Position numbers and translations under genes: made by a program
Part shown: positions 32,460 to 40,987 of the stretch, one piece after another
Layout: each line of letters opens with the position of its first letter
Position numbering within the stretch: the first letter of the stretch is position 1
The notes under the pieces: model-generated
Databases searched by the model: none
What the model was told of the DNA's origin: nothing
Seen by the model: only the letters and a program-made list of their open reading frames with translations
NCBI GenBank assembly: GCA_011391595.1
Contig: JAABQG010000027.1
Coordinates: 1-45,477, forward strand
Reading direction: 5' to 3'
DNA length: 45,477 bases
DNA from: Hydrogenophaga sp.
GTDB taxonomy: Bacteria > Pseudomonadota > Gammaproteobacteria > Burkholderiales > Burkholderiaceae_C

Positions 32460-34706
32460 TCAGAACGCGCGACCCAGGAGGAAGTAGAAGCTCTGGTTGC
32501 CGTCCGCCGCGCGTCCATAGGCCAAGTAGGCGGGCCCGATGGGCGTGTCCGTACCGATGAACAGGCTGCCCGAGGTCAGCAAGCCTGTCGGGGCCTCTGG
32601 CAGCAGCGGCACGCCATACCGACCCAGCTCGAGCGAAACGCCGCCATAGGCACCGTCGAGCAAAGTGCCCTTCATCATCCTTTTGTAGTACATGAGCCTG
32701 CCGAAGGCCAGGTTGTCGCCAAAGAGCTGGCCCGTCTTGTAGCCCGACTGCTGCAGGAACCCACCCCACTGGAACCAGCTGTAGGCCGGCAGTGCGTTGC
32801 TTCCGAGCTTGCCACCCGCCTTCATGGAAAGATTGAAGGTGTGCTCGCCGATCGAGTAGGCGGCCATTCCTTCGATGGTTCCTTTGTTGAAATCGACGTC
32901 TGCGCCGAGAGCGGTGCTCGAGCTGAAAACATTGGCACCGAGGCGCCAGCCGGAGCGGGGGAAATTCACGTTGTCGAGGCGGTCCAGGAACAGGGTGGTA
33001 CTAACCGCCCCTTGGTCGATTCTCGTGTTGTCCGGGGCCAACAATGGTGTCCCTGTATCGAGCTTTGGCTTGAGGTTGCCGCCCACCAGTGCCACCCGCA
33101 ACTCTCCATATTCCTTGAACTGGGTCCCGACAGCGAGCCCGACGAGGCCTGAGTTGAGCGTGTAGCTGGAAATGTTGTTCCGGCCCTGGTAAAGATAAAC
33201 TGGGAATGACTGGAAGCTGACGCTGGGCGCCACGAAATAGGTGCCCTCCGGGTTGAGCGGTTGGTAGAACTCGCTGACCACGGCGTTGTTGTAGCCGAAC
33301 TGGACCCCCGTGCGCCAGGAGGCGCCCAGGGCGTTGATCCAGGTCTTTCGATAGCTGGCCGCCAGATTGAAAAAGGAAGACTGGCTGCTGAAATCGCTGG
33401 ACAAGCCCAGCCCGAACCGGAGGTAGTCCGGGCCCCAGGTCTTTTCGATCGCATCCACGGCCAGCACCCGTCGGCCGGACTGGTCGATGAGGCTGTATTT
33501 GATGTGTTCGAAATCCCCGAGGCCATAGATGCGACGCAGGTCACGGTCCAGGACGTCCTGGTCGATGGGATTGCCGACCGTGGTCTCCATGGTGGCTTGC
33601 AGGGTCTCCGGGTTGACGCGCTTCAGGTTGTCAAACCGTATCTCGTCGACTGGTTTGAGGTCTGGCGCCAGGGCCACCGTCTGGCGCTGGCGCAACGCGG
33701 CATACTCACTGGGCGGCAGGGAGAGCTTTGCGAGCTGCGTCGCGACCTTTTCGGTGGCAGGCTCGCCGACGAGGGCGATCTTTGCCAGGGCGTCGAAGTC
33801 CGCCGTTGTGTAAGTCCCCAGCTCCGGAGAGATCAGGATGTCCGTGGGCTTGAGCAGGGCCAGCGAGGCTTGCACGTTCTGCTCGGTCAGAATGCTGACC
33901 ATCTGCCCCGCCACGCCGAAGATGCTGTCGAGCTGGCCACGGGTGAGCAGAGGCGTTCCCACATTCACCGCGATGATGATGTCGGCACCCATGTCGCGCG
34001 CGGTCTTCACCGGCAGGTTTTCCGTGAGCATGCCGTCGACCAGGATCATGCCGTTCATCTCCGCTGGGGCAATGGCACCCGGCACGGACATGCTGGCGCG
34101 CATCACGTTGGCCAGCTCGCCCTCCGTGAAGATCACGGCCTTGCCCGTCACGAGGTCAGTGGCGACGGCCCTGAAGGGGATGGCCAGGTTGTCGAACTTC
34201 TGATAGCCCTTGACCTTGGAGAGCTTGCGCAGCATGGTCTCGAGTTGCACGCCGGTCACCACGCCTTTGGGAAATTTCAGGCTCGTGCCGACGACGCCCA
34301 TCTCCGGGCCGAACAGCAAGCTGTAGTCCTCCGCCTTGCGCTGCATGGAAAGTTCTTCACGTGGCGGCCGTTCCTTGAACAGCAGTTCGCTGGTGATCTC
34401 ACGCGTAATCGCATCCATTTCGGGGATGCTCATGCCGCTGGCATAGGCGGCGCCCACCAGGGCACCCATGCTGGTGCCGGCAATGCAGTCGATCGGCACC
34501 CGGTATTGCTCCAGCACCTTGAGTACGCCGATGTGCGCGGCGCCGCGCGCTCCACCGCCCGAGAGCACCAGGCAGATTTTCGGGCGCTTGGCCGGGGCGG
34601 CAGTTGCCGGGGAGTCAGGCGGCGTGGCGGCCTGGACGCTGGCAACGAGCAGGGTGGCCAGCAACAGTCCCGCGCCAGCCATTGTTTTGCCAAGTGGGTT
34701 TCGCAT
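32460..34706 (-). CDS. Patatin-like phospholipase with C-terminal barrel (type Vd autotransporter, PlpD-like)
   Basis: A 748-residue protein: signal peptide (residues 1-26), a patatin domain with oxyanion GGGARG at 50-55, nucleophile GTSMG (Ser79) at 77-81 and catalytic Asp224 in VDGMLTEN, then a POTRA-like segment around 350-440 and a C-terminal 16-strand barrel ending in FYFLLGRAF, whose last residue is the Phe typical of outer-membrane proteins. This layout matches PlpD-type autotransporters, which release or display a lipase at the surface. The start is well placed by the signal peptide. It is 15 bases downstream of the DUF4105 gene. Confidence 0.9.
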   Translation of the reverse strand: MRNPLGKTMAGAGLLLATLLVASVQAATPPDSPATAAPAKRPKICLVLSGGGARGAAHIGVLKVLEQYRVPIDCIAGTSMGALVGAAYASGMSIPEMDAITREITSELLFKERPPREELSMQRKAEDYSLLFGPEMGVVGTSLKFPKGVVTGVQLETMLRKLSKVKGYQKFDNLAIPFRAVATDLVTGKAVIFTEGELANVMRASMSVPGAIAPAEMNGMILVDGMLTENLPVKTARDMGADIIIAVNVGTPLLTRGQLDSIFGVAGQMVSILTEQNVQASLALLKPTDILISPELGTYTTADFDALAKIALVGEPATEKVATQLAKLSLPPSEYAALRQRQTVALAPDLKPVDEIRFDNLKRVNPETLQATMETTVGNPIDQDVLDRDLRRIYGLGDFEHIKYSLIDQSGRRVLAVDAIEKTWGPDYLRFGLGLSSDFSSQSSFFNLAASYRKTWINALGASWRTGVQFGYNNAVVSEFYQPLNPEGTYFVAPSVSFQSFPVYLYQGRNNISSYTLNSGLVGLAVGTQFKEYGELRVALVGGNLKPKLDTGTPLLAPDNTRIDQGAVSTTLFLDRLDNVNFPRSGWRLGANVFSSSTALGADVDFNKGTIEGMAAYSIGEHTFNLSMKAGGKLGSNALPAYSWFQWGGFLQQSGYKTGQLFGDNLAFGRLMYYKRMMKGTLLDGAYGGVSLELGRYGVPLLPEAPTGLLTSGSLFIGTDTPIGPAYLAYGRAADGNQSFYFLLGRAF

Positions 34707-34721
34707 GTCGAAGTCCAGTTC

Positions 34722-35726
34722 CTAGTCCGGTTGGCGGATGCGTTGCGAGAAGTTCGCCACGATGCCCGAGGCCTTGGCCTGGGCGTTGACATGGGCACGG
34801 CGCTGCAGGTCCGAAAAGGGCAGGCCACCGTCGATCAGGCGGCCGTTCTCGAACAGGTATTCCGGCACATGACCGCTGGCGAGCAGCTTCCAGCTCAAGG
34901 GCAGGTGGCCCGGATTGACGCGCGAGTTCACCCAGATGTTGGTGGTGCAGTTGGTCGTCAGGCTGTTGTAGAACTCGGGCTTGTCCTTGAGGCTGTTGAT
35001 CTGGTTGATGTATTCCAGAAAGAAGCGCTGGCGGCCCTCGGGTGTGCTTTTTACCCGGTAAATGTAGACGTCTTCGGGCGGGTCGCGCCGGTAGTTGGTG
35101 CGCAGCCCGATGACATCGCGCTCATCGGCCACGACGTAGTAGAGCTCGTACTGCCGGAAGAAGCCCTTGACGGTGGAATAGCCTTCGCCTTTCTCGGTGC
35201 GGGTCTCGATGGACATGGCCAGGTGGTCACCGCCGGCAAAGGCAAAACTCACGAAGACGTGGGCGATGTCCGGCCCCATCCAGTAGACCGCGATGACATC
35301 AATTCCCTCGAGCTTGCTCAAGTCGTAGGACTTGTCGTACCAGGCCGGCGTGAAGTCGTTCTCGCTGCGGTAGGTGAAATTGCGGATGTTGTGCACCGTC
35401 ACGATGTTGCCATCGACGCTGGCCCAGGGCAACCTGGCCACGTTGGGCAGCCAGTCGCGGTCGTTGGACGGTCGCAGGGTTGCCCACCATGCCAGCACGC
35501 CGAGAAACAGCACGAGCCAGGCCGACAGCGCGCGCCAGCGCCGGCGGTTCAGGACGATGGCCACCAGCACTGCGACCGAGGCCAGGGCGAAGGCCGCCGC
35601 CAGGAGGGTGCGCAAGGCTTCGGGTTGCGGCCCGGAAATGGACAGGGCGAGGGCGCCCCAAACCCCCGTCGCTGCGATCACGACGGCGAGCAGGAGCCAA
35701 CCTGTGGTGGTGGCAATTCCGATCAT
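34722..35726 (-). CDS. DUF4105 (Lnb-type periplasmic domain) membrane protein
   Basis: A 334-residue protein with three N-terminal membrane helices (residues 5-25, 40-60, 68-85) followed by a periplasmic domain. His156 in HVFVSF, Glu174 and Cys260 in TTNCTTNIW are the positions expected for the papain-like/NlpC-like active site of DUF4105, which has been renamed Lnb in the literature I recall as a lipoprotein N-acyltransferase. That activity here is inference. It lies between the outer-membrane barrel gene and the patatin gene on the same strand, with a 61-base gap upstream and 15 bases downstream. Confidence 0.85.
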   Translation of the reverse strand: MIGIATTTGWLLLAVVIAATGVWGALALSISGPQPEALRTLLAAAFALASVAVLVAIVLNRRRWRALSAWLVLFLGVLAWWATLRPSNDRDWLPNVARLPWASVDGNIVTVHNIRNFTYRSENDFTPAWYDKSYDLSKLEGIDVIAVYWMGPDIAHVFVSFAFAGGDHLAMSIETRTEKGEGYSTVKGFFRQYELYYVVADERDVIGLRTNYRRDPPEDVYIYRVKSTPEGRQRFFLEYINQINSLKDKPEFYNSLTTNCTTNIWVNSRVNPGHLPLSWKLLASGHVPEYLFENGRLIDGGLPFSDLQRRAHVNAQAKASGIVANFSQRIRQPD

Positions 35727-35787
35727 CGGGGCGGGGCGCGTTGCGGACTCACGTCGGGATGACCACCCTGCGGAGTCGAGCCGGCAC

Positions 35788-36639
35788 TTACCAGCGGAAC
35801 GTGGCGGCGATCAGCGGGCCGTTGAAGTTCATGCTTTCTATCGGCGTGCCGGACTTCATGTTGTAGTCCAGGTAGCGCCACATGCCCGTCAGCTCGCCCC
35901 AGCCGAACCGGTAGCCGATGCCGGCGGCGGCTTGCCAGGTCAGCTGCGACTGGCCGGTGCCCACGTCGAGGTAGTAGGGCACGAACCACTCGCGGTTGGC
36001 GCCGAATGCATACCGGCCCTTGACGCCGATGATGGCGTCCCAGAGTGTTTCGCTGACCTCGACCGAGCCGGACCTGCCCGCCAGCGGGAATGACCCGATG
36101 GCGCCGCTAAACGAGTAGCCGAGCGTGTTCTTCATGTTGAACATGCGGGCGCCGAGGAGCAGGTCGTTGGTCCATGCGGGATCGGCGTTGTAGAGCCGAT
36201 ACTCGCCTGCGACCGTCCAGACCGTGCCCTTGACGTCGAGGCTCAGATCAGCCGTCGCACTGGCCGGAATGACGCCGTTGACGAGCGAAAAGTCGCGGGT
36301 GGCGGACTTCGAGTTGCCAAGGTTCAGGTACATGACATCGTTCCAGAGGCCCCACTGGCCATTGTGCATGTCGAGCGAGCCCATGAAGACCATTTTCAGG
36401 TTGTCGATGATGGTCTTGGCGTCGACGTTCAGGCCGGGGCTGGGGCTGCCCGGCAGTCCGGGAAAGGTCGTCGAGCCGCCGATGGTCGGGAAGTAACCAT
36501 AGAGCGTCGCCGAAAACTGCCACTTCGCCTCCGGCATGTTGCTTGGCAGGGTCTGCGCCGAGGCAAGGGTGGGCATCAGGGCGGCGCCGGCAAGGGACAT
36601 TGCGGCAATGCCGTACTTGACTGGAGAAGGGATGTGCAT
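35788..36639 (-). CDS. Outer-membrane beta-barrel protein
   Basis: A 283-residue protein with a signal peptide (MHIPSPVKYGIAAMSLAGAALMPTLASA) and alternating polar/hydrophobic strands, for example WQFSATLYGYFPTIGG and WTVAGEYRLYNAD, ending with AATFRW, a C-terminal aromatic typical of barrels. It looks like an 8- to 10-strand barrel of the OmpW/OmpA-like size class. A GAGG ribosome-binding site precedes ATG 36639. The same open frame runs on upstream past the gene, but that part is antisense to the SDR gene and is a shadow. Confidence 0.85.
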   Translation of the reverse strand: MHIPSPVKYGIAAMSLAGAALMPTLASAQTLPSNMPEAKWQFSATLYGYFPTIGGSTTFPGLPGSPSPGLNVDAKTIIDNLKMVFMGSLDMHNGQWGLWNDVMYLNLGNSKSATRDFSLVNGVIPASATADLSLDVKGTVWTVAGEYRLYNADPAWTNDLLLGARMFNMKNTLGYSFSGAIGSFPLAGRSGSVEVSETLWDAIIGVKGRYAFGANREWFVPYYLDVGTGQSQLTWQAAAGIGYRFGWGELTGMWRYLDYNMKSGTPIESMNFNGPLIAATFRW

Positions 36640-36957
36640 GTCGTTCCTCGTGACGTTGGAGTTGAAAAGATCTGACCCTTCCTCACACCGGTTCAGCTTA
36701 GACGAATTCCAGGGCAGACTGGGCATTCTAGGCCCCCGCGAACGCAAGAGGAGGGGCGCAATTGCGTCTTTGAGCTCGCCGCCACGCCGTCCGGAGGTCG
36801 TGTTGTGTAAAGCTGACAGGTCGCGGTGCGAAGGCGCGGCTTGGGTCGACCGGCAGGGTTCGGTCGGCTGGCCCTCAGTCACCTGCGCTGCATCGTCCAG
36901 CAGATCACTGCGCCACAATCCTCGGGATAGATCTGACCCATTCAAGGAGCAAGCGGC
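36640..36957. other. Divergent intergenic region, 318 bases
   Basis: No gene is seen. It carries two direct copies of AGATCTGACCC (36668-36678 and 36929-36939) and a 10-bp palindrome CGCAATTGCG at 36757-36766. The outward promoters of the barrel gene and the SDR gene must both lie here. Confidence 0.6.
36668..36939 (+). repeat. Two direct copies of AGATCTGACCC, 261 bases apart
   Basis: The 11-bp motif occurs at 36668-36678 and at 36929-36939. The second is 19 bases upstream of the SDR ATG. It may be a shared regulatory element or the trace of a small duplication. Confidence 0.45.
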
Positions 36958-37863
36958 ATGACGATTGATTTCAACGGACGCGTGGCCATCGTCACGGGCG
37001 CGGGTGGTGGCCTGGGGCGCCAGCACGCGCTGGCGCTGGCCGCGCGCGGGGCCCGGGTGCTGGTCAACGATCTGGGCGGGTCGGTTGACGGCTCGGGTGG
37101 CTCGGTCTCGGCCGCGCAGGCCGTGGTGGACGAAATTCGCGCCAGCGGCGGCGAGGCCCTGGCCAACAGCGCCTCGGTCACCGACTTTTCCGCCGTGCAG
37201 GCCATGGTGCAGCAGGCCCTCGATGCCTGGGGCCGCGTGGACATCCTGGTCAACAACGCCGGCATCCTGCGCGACAAGTCCTTTGCGAAGATGGACCTCG
37301 CCGATTTCCGGCTGGTTCTGGACGTGCACCTGATGGGCGCGGTGCACTGCTGCAAGGCGGTGTGGCCGCACATGATCGCGCAGCAGTACGGCCGCATTGT
37401 CATGACGACCTCGTCCAGCGGGCTGTACGGCAACTTCGGCCAGAGCAACTACAGCGCGGCCAAGCTGGCGCTGGTGGGCCTGATGCAGACGCTGTCGATC
37501 GAGGGCGAACGCCACGGCATTCGCGTCAACAGCCTGGCCCCGACGGCGGCCACGCGGATGACCGAGAGCCTGTTCCCCGCCGACATGCTGTCGGCCTTCG
37601 ACGCCAGCGCCGTGGTGCCCGCCATGCTGGTGCTGGCCAGCGACGGTGCGCCCAACCGCACCACTTTGTGCGCCGGCGCCGGCGGCTTCGAGGCGGCGCA
37701 CATCACGCTGACCCGCGGCGAATTCATCGGCAACGGCCCCGATGCGCCCGAGCAGCTGGCGGCCCGGCTGGCCGAAGTGACCGACCGCAGCGGTGAAACG
37801 GTGCCCGTCAGCGGTGTGGCGCAGGGTGCCAACGAAATGCGGCTGGCGCGCGGCGCGGTTTGA
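36958..37863 (+). CDS. SDR of the multifunctional enzyme type 2 (hydroxyacyl-CoA dehydrogenase) kind
   Basis: A 301-residue short-chain dehydrogenase with TGAGGGLG near residue 14, VNDLGG after the second strand, NNAG near residue 99, and a YSAAK catalytic pair. The VNDLGG motif and the C-terminal GGFEAAHITLTRGEF segment are those of the (3R)-hydroxyacyl-CoA dehydrogenase part of peroxisomal MFE-2 and its bacterial relatives, which act in beta-oxidation of branched or steroid-side-chain acyl-CoAs. An AGGAG site lies 9 bases before ATG 36958. Repeat R5 follows 40 bases after the stop. Confidence 0.88.
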   Translation: MTIDFNGRVAIVTGAGGGLGRQHALALAARGARVLVNDLGGSVDGSGGSVSAAQAVVDEIRASGGEALANSASVTDFSAVQAMVQQALDAWGRVDILVNNAGILRDKSFAKMDLADFRLVLDVHLMGAVHCCKAVWPHMIAQQYGRIVMTTSSSGLYGNFGQSNYSAAKLALVGLMQTLSIEGERHGIRVNSLAPTAATRMTESLFPADMLSAFDASAVVPAMLVLASDGAPNRTTLCAGAGGFEAAHITLTRGEFIGNGPDAPEQLAARLAEVTDRSGETVPVSGVAQGANEMRLARGAV

Positions 37864-37903
37864 GGCCGCAAACGCCTCCCGGCAGAGGAAAATGAAGAAA
37901 AAC

Positions 37904-37940
37904 GGCCGTTTCCCATCGTGAAATGGCGATAGTCTGCTAT
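37904..37940 (+). repeat. Dispersed 37-bp intergenic repeat, copy R5
   Basis: The core begins GGCCGTTTCCCATCGTG and ends AGTCTGCTAT. Its right flank runs into the stop codon (37941-37943) of the convergent MFS gene, so the copy sits exactly between two gene ends. Confidence 0.8.
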
Positions 37941-39176
37941 CTATTTAGATGTGGATGGCGTTGACCGCCGCGCCCCGAAGGCGAATAGCAGCGATGCCAC
38001 GATCATCGCCAGCATGGCCTGCAGGCTGAACGCGCCGGCGAACCCGGCAGGGCTGGCCGCAACCAGGCCGAACAGTGGCGCCCCCACGATCACGCCCAGA
38101 AACGTGAGGGCCAGCGTGCCCGACGTCGCCTTGCCGGCTGTCCCCGGCGGCGCCTGCCGCGCCACCTCGGCCAGATAGACGCCATTCCAGCCGCTGGCGG
38201 TAGCGCCGAACACGAACATCAATGCAGCCAGCCATCCGTTGGGGGGCACCACTTGCCACAGCGCCAGGCCCGCCGTGGTCAGTGATGAGCCGGCAATCAC
38301 CAGGGCCAGCGTGCCCAGCATGACCAGCGGGCGCACCAGGCCATCGCTCAGGAAGCCCCACACGATACGACCCACCACGCCGCCGAGTTGTGACAGGCCC
38401 AGCAGCGAGCCCGCCACCAGGGCGGTCAGGGCCATTTCCTGCGTCAGGTAGCTCACCAGGTAGCTGCTCAGGGACAACTGGATGCCCGACAGCACGAATG
38501 ACACCGCCGCAAGCGTTGTCAGACCCTTGTGACGGAAGATCACGGCCAGCGGCTCCACGAACTGCGTCAGGATCCGGCGCACCGAGAACCCGGTCGCCGG
38601 CGTGCCGGACTCGCTTGAGGCGGTCTGCGCGTCAAGGTCGGCCTGGATCGGTTGCGCCGCTGCCACCACCGCCACGCAAGCCAGCCCCAGGCACATCAGC
38701 GTCCCCAGCCAGCCCGTCGCCGCGGCCAGCGGCGGAATGCAAAAGCCGCTGAGTGCCACGCCCAGCGGCACGCCGGTCTGCTTGACCGAGAACACCAGGT
38801 TGCGCCGCTCGGGCGGCGTGGTGCGGATCAGCACGTGCGAACTTGCCGGCGTGATCGGCCCGTAGCCCAGCCCGATCAGCAGCGCCGCGACGATCAGCGC
38901 GCCCGGCAGCAGGGCACCCAGGGCCAGGCCGGCCGCGGAGACGATCAACGCCCCCTGGCTGGTACGGATGGCGCCCCATCGATCGACCACGGCACCCGCC
39001 GACAGGCTGCCCACCACGGCGCCGATATAGGCAAACAACACGTAGGCGCCAATGCCCGCCGTCGTCAACCGCGGCGGCCCGGGCTCGACCGGCACCAGCA
39101 CCGGCACGGCCATCAGGGCCAACGCGCTGAACGCCTGGATGAGCAGGGTGATCAGCAGGGGGAGGAAAGATTTCAC
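37941..39176 (-). CDS. MFS transporter (CynX/NimT-like)
   Basis: A 411-residue carrier with about 12 hydrophobic helices. The loop after helix 2 is GAVVDRWGAIRT, the MFS motif A. The protein begins at GTG 39176, placed by the start of the first hydrophobic helix. Its stop TAG lies at the edge of repeat R5. There is no clear partner gene; the DUF924 gene ends 49 bases upstream on the same strand. The substrate is unknown. Confidence 0.86.
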   Translation of the reverse strand: MKSFLPLLITLLIQAFSALALMAVPVLVPVEPGPPRLTTAGIGAYVLFAYIGAVVGSLSAGAVVDRWGAIRTSQGALIVSAAGLALGALLPGALIVAALLIGLGYGPITPASSHVLIRTTPPERRNLVFSVKQTGVPLGVALSGFCIPPLAAATGWLGTLMCLGLACVAVVAAAQPIQADLDAQTASSESGTPATGFSVRRILTQFVEPLAVIFRHKGLTTLAAVSFVLSGIQLSLSSYLVSYLTQEMALTALVAGSLLGLSQLGGVVGRIVWGFLSDGLVRPLVMLGTLALVIAGSSLTTAGLALWQVVPPNGWLAALMFVFGATASGWNGVYLAEVARQAPPGTAGKATSGTLALTFLGVIVGAPLFGLVAASPAGFAGAFSLQAMLAMIVASLLFAFGARRSTPSTSK

Positions 39177-39225
39177 GGGGGCAATGCGTGCAGGCGGGGA
39201 ACGGGTCGCCGCTCGGTGCCGACGG

Positions 39226-39765
39226 CTAGAACGACGAACCCGGCTGTGCCAGGAAGGCCTTTTCCTCGGCCGTCGACGCCCGTCCCATGATCGCGTTGCG
39301 GTGCGGGTAGCGCCCGAAGCGCTCGATGATGGCCTGGTGCCGACGTTCGAACGCCAGCGAACCTTCCAGCCCGGGTTGCGAGAACAGCGGAACTGCCAGC
39401 GTGTGGATCAGCCGCGACTCGCTGTGCATGTAGGGCATGAGGGCGAAGGCTTGCTGCTCGACGGGCAACGCAGTGGTCCATCCGCCGGCCACGAATTCCT
39501 GTGCCAGCGTCAGCGCCTGGGCATCCTGCGCGAAGGCTTGCGGCGTGTCGCGCCAGATGTTGCGCGAGAACTGGTCCAGCACCACGATCTCGGCCAGCCG
39601 CCCCGCGGGTGTGCCCCGCCAGTCCAGCAGCTCGCAGCGGATCGCCGCTTGCAAGGTGGCGCCAAACCGCGCGGCAATCGCGGCATCGAGGGCAGGGTCA
39701 GGGGCGAAACGCCGGGCGTTGTCCAGTTCAAGGAACCAGAAGTCCACGACCGCCTGCGCGGTCAC
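39226..39765 (-). CDS. DUF924 family protein
   Basis: A ~179-residue helical protein of the DUF924 family with VVDFWFLE near the N-terminus, VLDQFSRNIWRDTP near residue 65 and ALMPYMHSES, then FGRYPHRNAIMGR near the C-terminus. The family has a TPR-like fold and no settled function. GTG 39765 begins one base after the stop of the upstream DUF427 gene; TTG 39774 is an alternative that would overlap it. The tight spacing shows the two genes are in one operon. Confidence 0.85.
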   Translation of the reverse strand: MTAQAVVDFWFLELDNARRFAPDPALDAAIAARFGATLQAAIRCELLDWRGTPAGRLAEIVVLDQFSRNIWRDTPQAFAQDAQALTLAQEFVAGGWTTALPVEQQAFALMPYMHSESRLIHTLAVPLFSQPGLEGSLAFERRHQAIIERFGRYPHRNAIMGRASTAEEKAFLAQPGSSF

Positions 39766-39766
39766 G

Positions 39767-40045
39767 CTATTCAATTTTCACGCCCTTCCAGAACGCCACG
39801 CGCCCACGCACCATCTCGGCCTCGGGCTTGGGGTCGGCGTAGTACCAGGCCGCATCGGTGTTGAGTTCGCCGTTGACCAGCAGCGAGTAATAGCTGGCCT
39901 GGCCTTTCCAGGGGCACGACGTCTTGTGGTTGCTGAAGGCGATGAATTCGCGCCGGAGTGCGCTCTCGGGGAAGTAGTGGTTTCCCTCCGCCAGCACGGT
40001 GTCGTCGCTTTCGGCTATGAGGGTGTTGTTCCAGGTGGCTTTCAT
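39767..40045 (-). CDS. DUF427 family protein
   Basis: A 92-residue protein with the signature TSCPWKGQASYYSL and DAAWYYADPKPEA then VAFWKGV near the C-terminus, which define DUF427. The family is widespread and often found near metabolic genes; its role is unproven. It opens a two-gene operon with the DUF924 gene. Its start is fixed by ATG 40045. Confidence 0.88.
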   Translation of the reverse strand: MKATWNNTLIAESDDTVLAEGNHYFPESALRREFIAFSNHKTSCPWKGQASYYSLLVNGELNTDAAWYYADPKPEAEMVRGRVAFWKGVKIE

Positions 40046-40258
40046 GGTCAGCTCTCAGTTTGATGCAGGCAAGATGCGCGGACCCATTGTGCGGCAGTGT
40101 CCGTTTTTCGTGCAACGGGCTGTCTGTGCACCGGCTTGGTTTTGGGTGAAACGGCCTCATCTAAGGCATTGGATAATAGGGAGGACTGCCAAGGCAGATC
40201 AGGTCCGAACCGGGTGTGGCAGGTGTTGCACCCGTCAAACCCGTAAAAGGAGAAGTAC

Positions 40259-40588
40259 ATGCAAATCCAGATCCATACCGACAACCACATTGAAGGCTAC
40301 GAGGCCCTCGCCACTTGGGCGACCGGTGAACTGACCAATGCCTTGAGCCGTCACAAAGACCAGATCACGCGGGTGGAGGTTCATGTGGGCGATGAGAACG
40401 CCCACAAGGGCGGGCAGGGCAGCAAGCGCTGCATGCTGGAAGCCCGCCTGCAGGGACGCCAGCCCATGGCTGTGACGCACCATGCCGATTCCCTGTATCA
40501 GGCCGTCACGGGTGCCGCTGAAAAGCTGAACCGGATGATCGACAGTGCGCTGGGTCGCGCGGCACGCGCTGAAACAACGCCAGGCTGA
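40259..40588 (+). CDS. hpf: Ribosome hibernation promoting factor, HPF/RaiA family
   Basis: A 109-residue protein matching the short HPF/RaiA fold (beta-alpha-beta-beta-beta-alpha): MQIQIHTDNHIEG, then ITRVEVHVGDENA, KRCMLEARLQGRQPMAV and a final helix SLYQAVTGAAEKLNRMIDSAL. These proteins bind the 30S decoding site in stationary phase and promote ribosome dimerisation or inactivity. The ribosome-binding site AAAAGGAG is strong. A GC-rich hairpin lies just after the stop and separates it from the convergent small gene. Confidence 0.87.
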   Translation: MQIQIHTDNHIEGYEALATWATGELTNALSRHKDQITRVEVHVGDENAHKGGQGSKRCMLEARLQGRQPMAVTHHADSLYQAVTGAAEKLNRMIDSALGRAARAETTPG

Positions 40589-40599
40589 GCCACGCGACG

Positions 40600-40624
40600 G
40601 GCCGGCCAGCCGGCCTTGTCGTTG
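40600..40624 (+). terminator. GC hairpin terminator of the hibernation factor gene
   Basis: GGCCGGC at 40600-40606 pairs with GCCGGCC at 40609-40615 around CA, followed by a T-rich stretch (TTGTCGTTG). It lies between two convergent genes and can act for the plus strand. Confidence 0.7.
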
Positions 40625-40771
40625 TTATTTGTTCTTCAGTTTGCCGCGCACCGGCACGACCGTCGTGACGGGCGGGGTCGGGCGGTCCGAGGTGGACGGC
40701 GGCTTGGGGGCCGAAGTGTCTTTCTTGGGCTTCTTCGTCATCTTTTCTTTGTGCTGGTCGCCTTTGGCCAT
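40625..40771 (-). CDS. Small basic protein, 48 residues
   Basis: A short gene with an excellent GGAGG ribosome-binding site placed 5 bases before ATG 40771. The protein (MAKGDQHKEKMTKKPKKDTSAP...) is Lys/Pro/Thr-rich, without hydrophobic segments, and resembles the small MAKG-xx-x-KKPKK proteins found in many Proteobacteria. It may bind nucleic acid or ribosomes. It is convergent with hpf and divergent from the Old Yellow Enzyme gene. The frame is open further upstream, but there the sequence is antisense to the enzyme gene. Confidence 0.75.
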   Translation of the reverse strand: MAKGDQHKEKMTKKPKKDTSAPKPPSTSDRPTPPVTTVVPVRGKLKNK

Positions 40772-40987
40772 GGAGCCTCCGTGGTGGGTTGAGTTGGGGC
40801 TGAAAAGCAGATGGTAAGGCAGAAACGGCGTGTCTTTGCGGTGCGCCATGTTCCTGCACTTTTTTTGCGCCTCGTGCCCGGCCGCACGCCAATTCCCCAG
40901 CCCGTGGCGCGCGCATCCGCGACGCCTGCACGCGGCGGCAAACTTCCCTACGATCGGTGCTTGTCCAACGACTCTCTGGAAATCCGA

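Noticed and set aside
33261..35762. An open reading frame of 833 codons on the plus strand
   Set aside because: It is antisense to the patatin and DUF4105 genes; codon bias mirrors the opposite strand and no domain or ribosome-binding site is seen.
35788..37701. A 637-codon minus-strand frame that includes the barrel gene
   Set aside because: The part above 36639 is antisense to the SDR gene and across non-coding sequence. The real gene starts at ATG 36639 with signal peptide and ribosome-binding site.
40141..40180. Another repeat copy near GGCCTCATCTAAGGC upstream of hpf
   Set aside because: Only GGCC at the left is shared; the middle AATGG and right TGCTAT are missing, so it is not a member.
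40220..40240. Possible sigma-54 promoter TGGCA ... TTGCA before hpf
   Set aside because: The spacing between GG and GC is two bases short of the strict -24/-12 arrangement.
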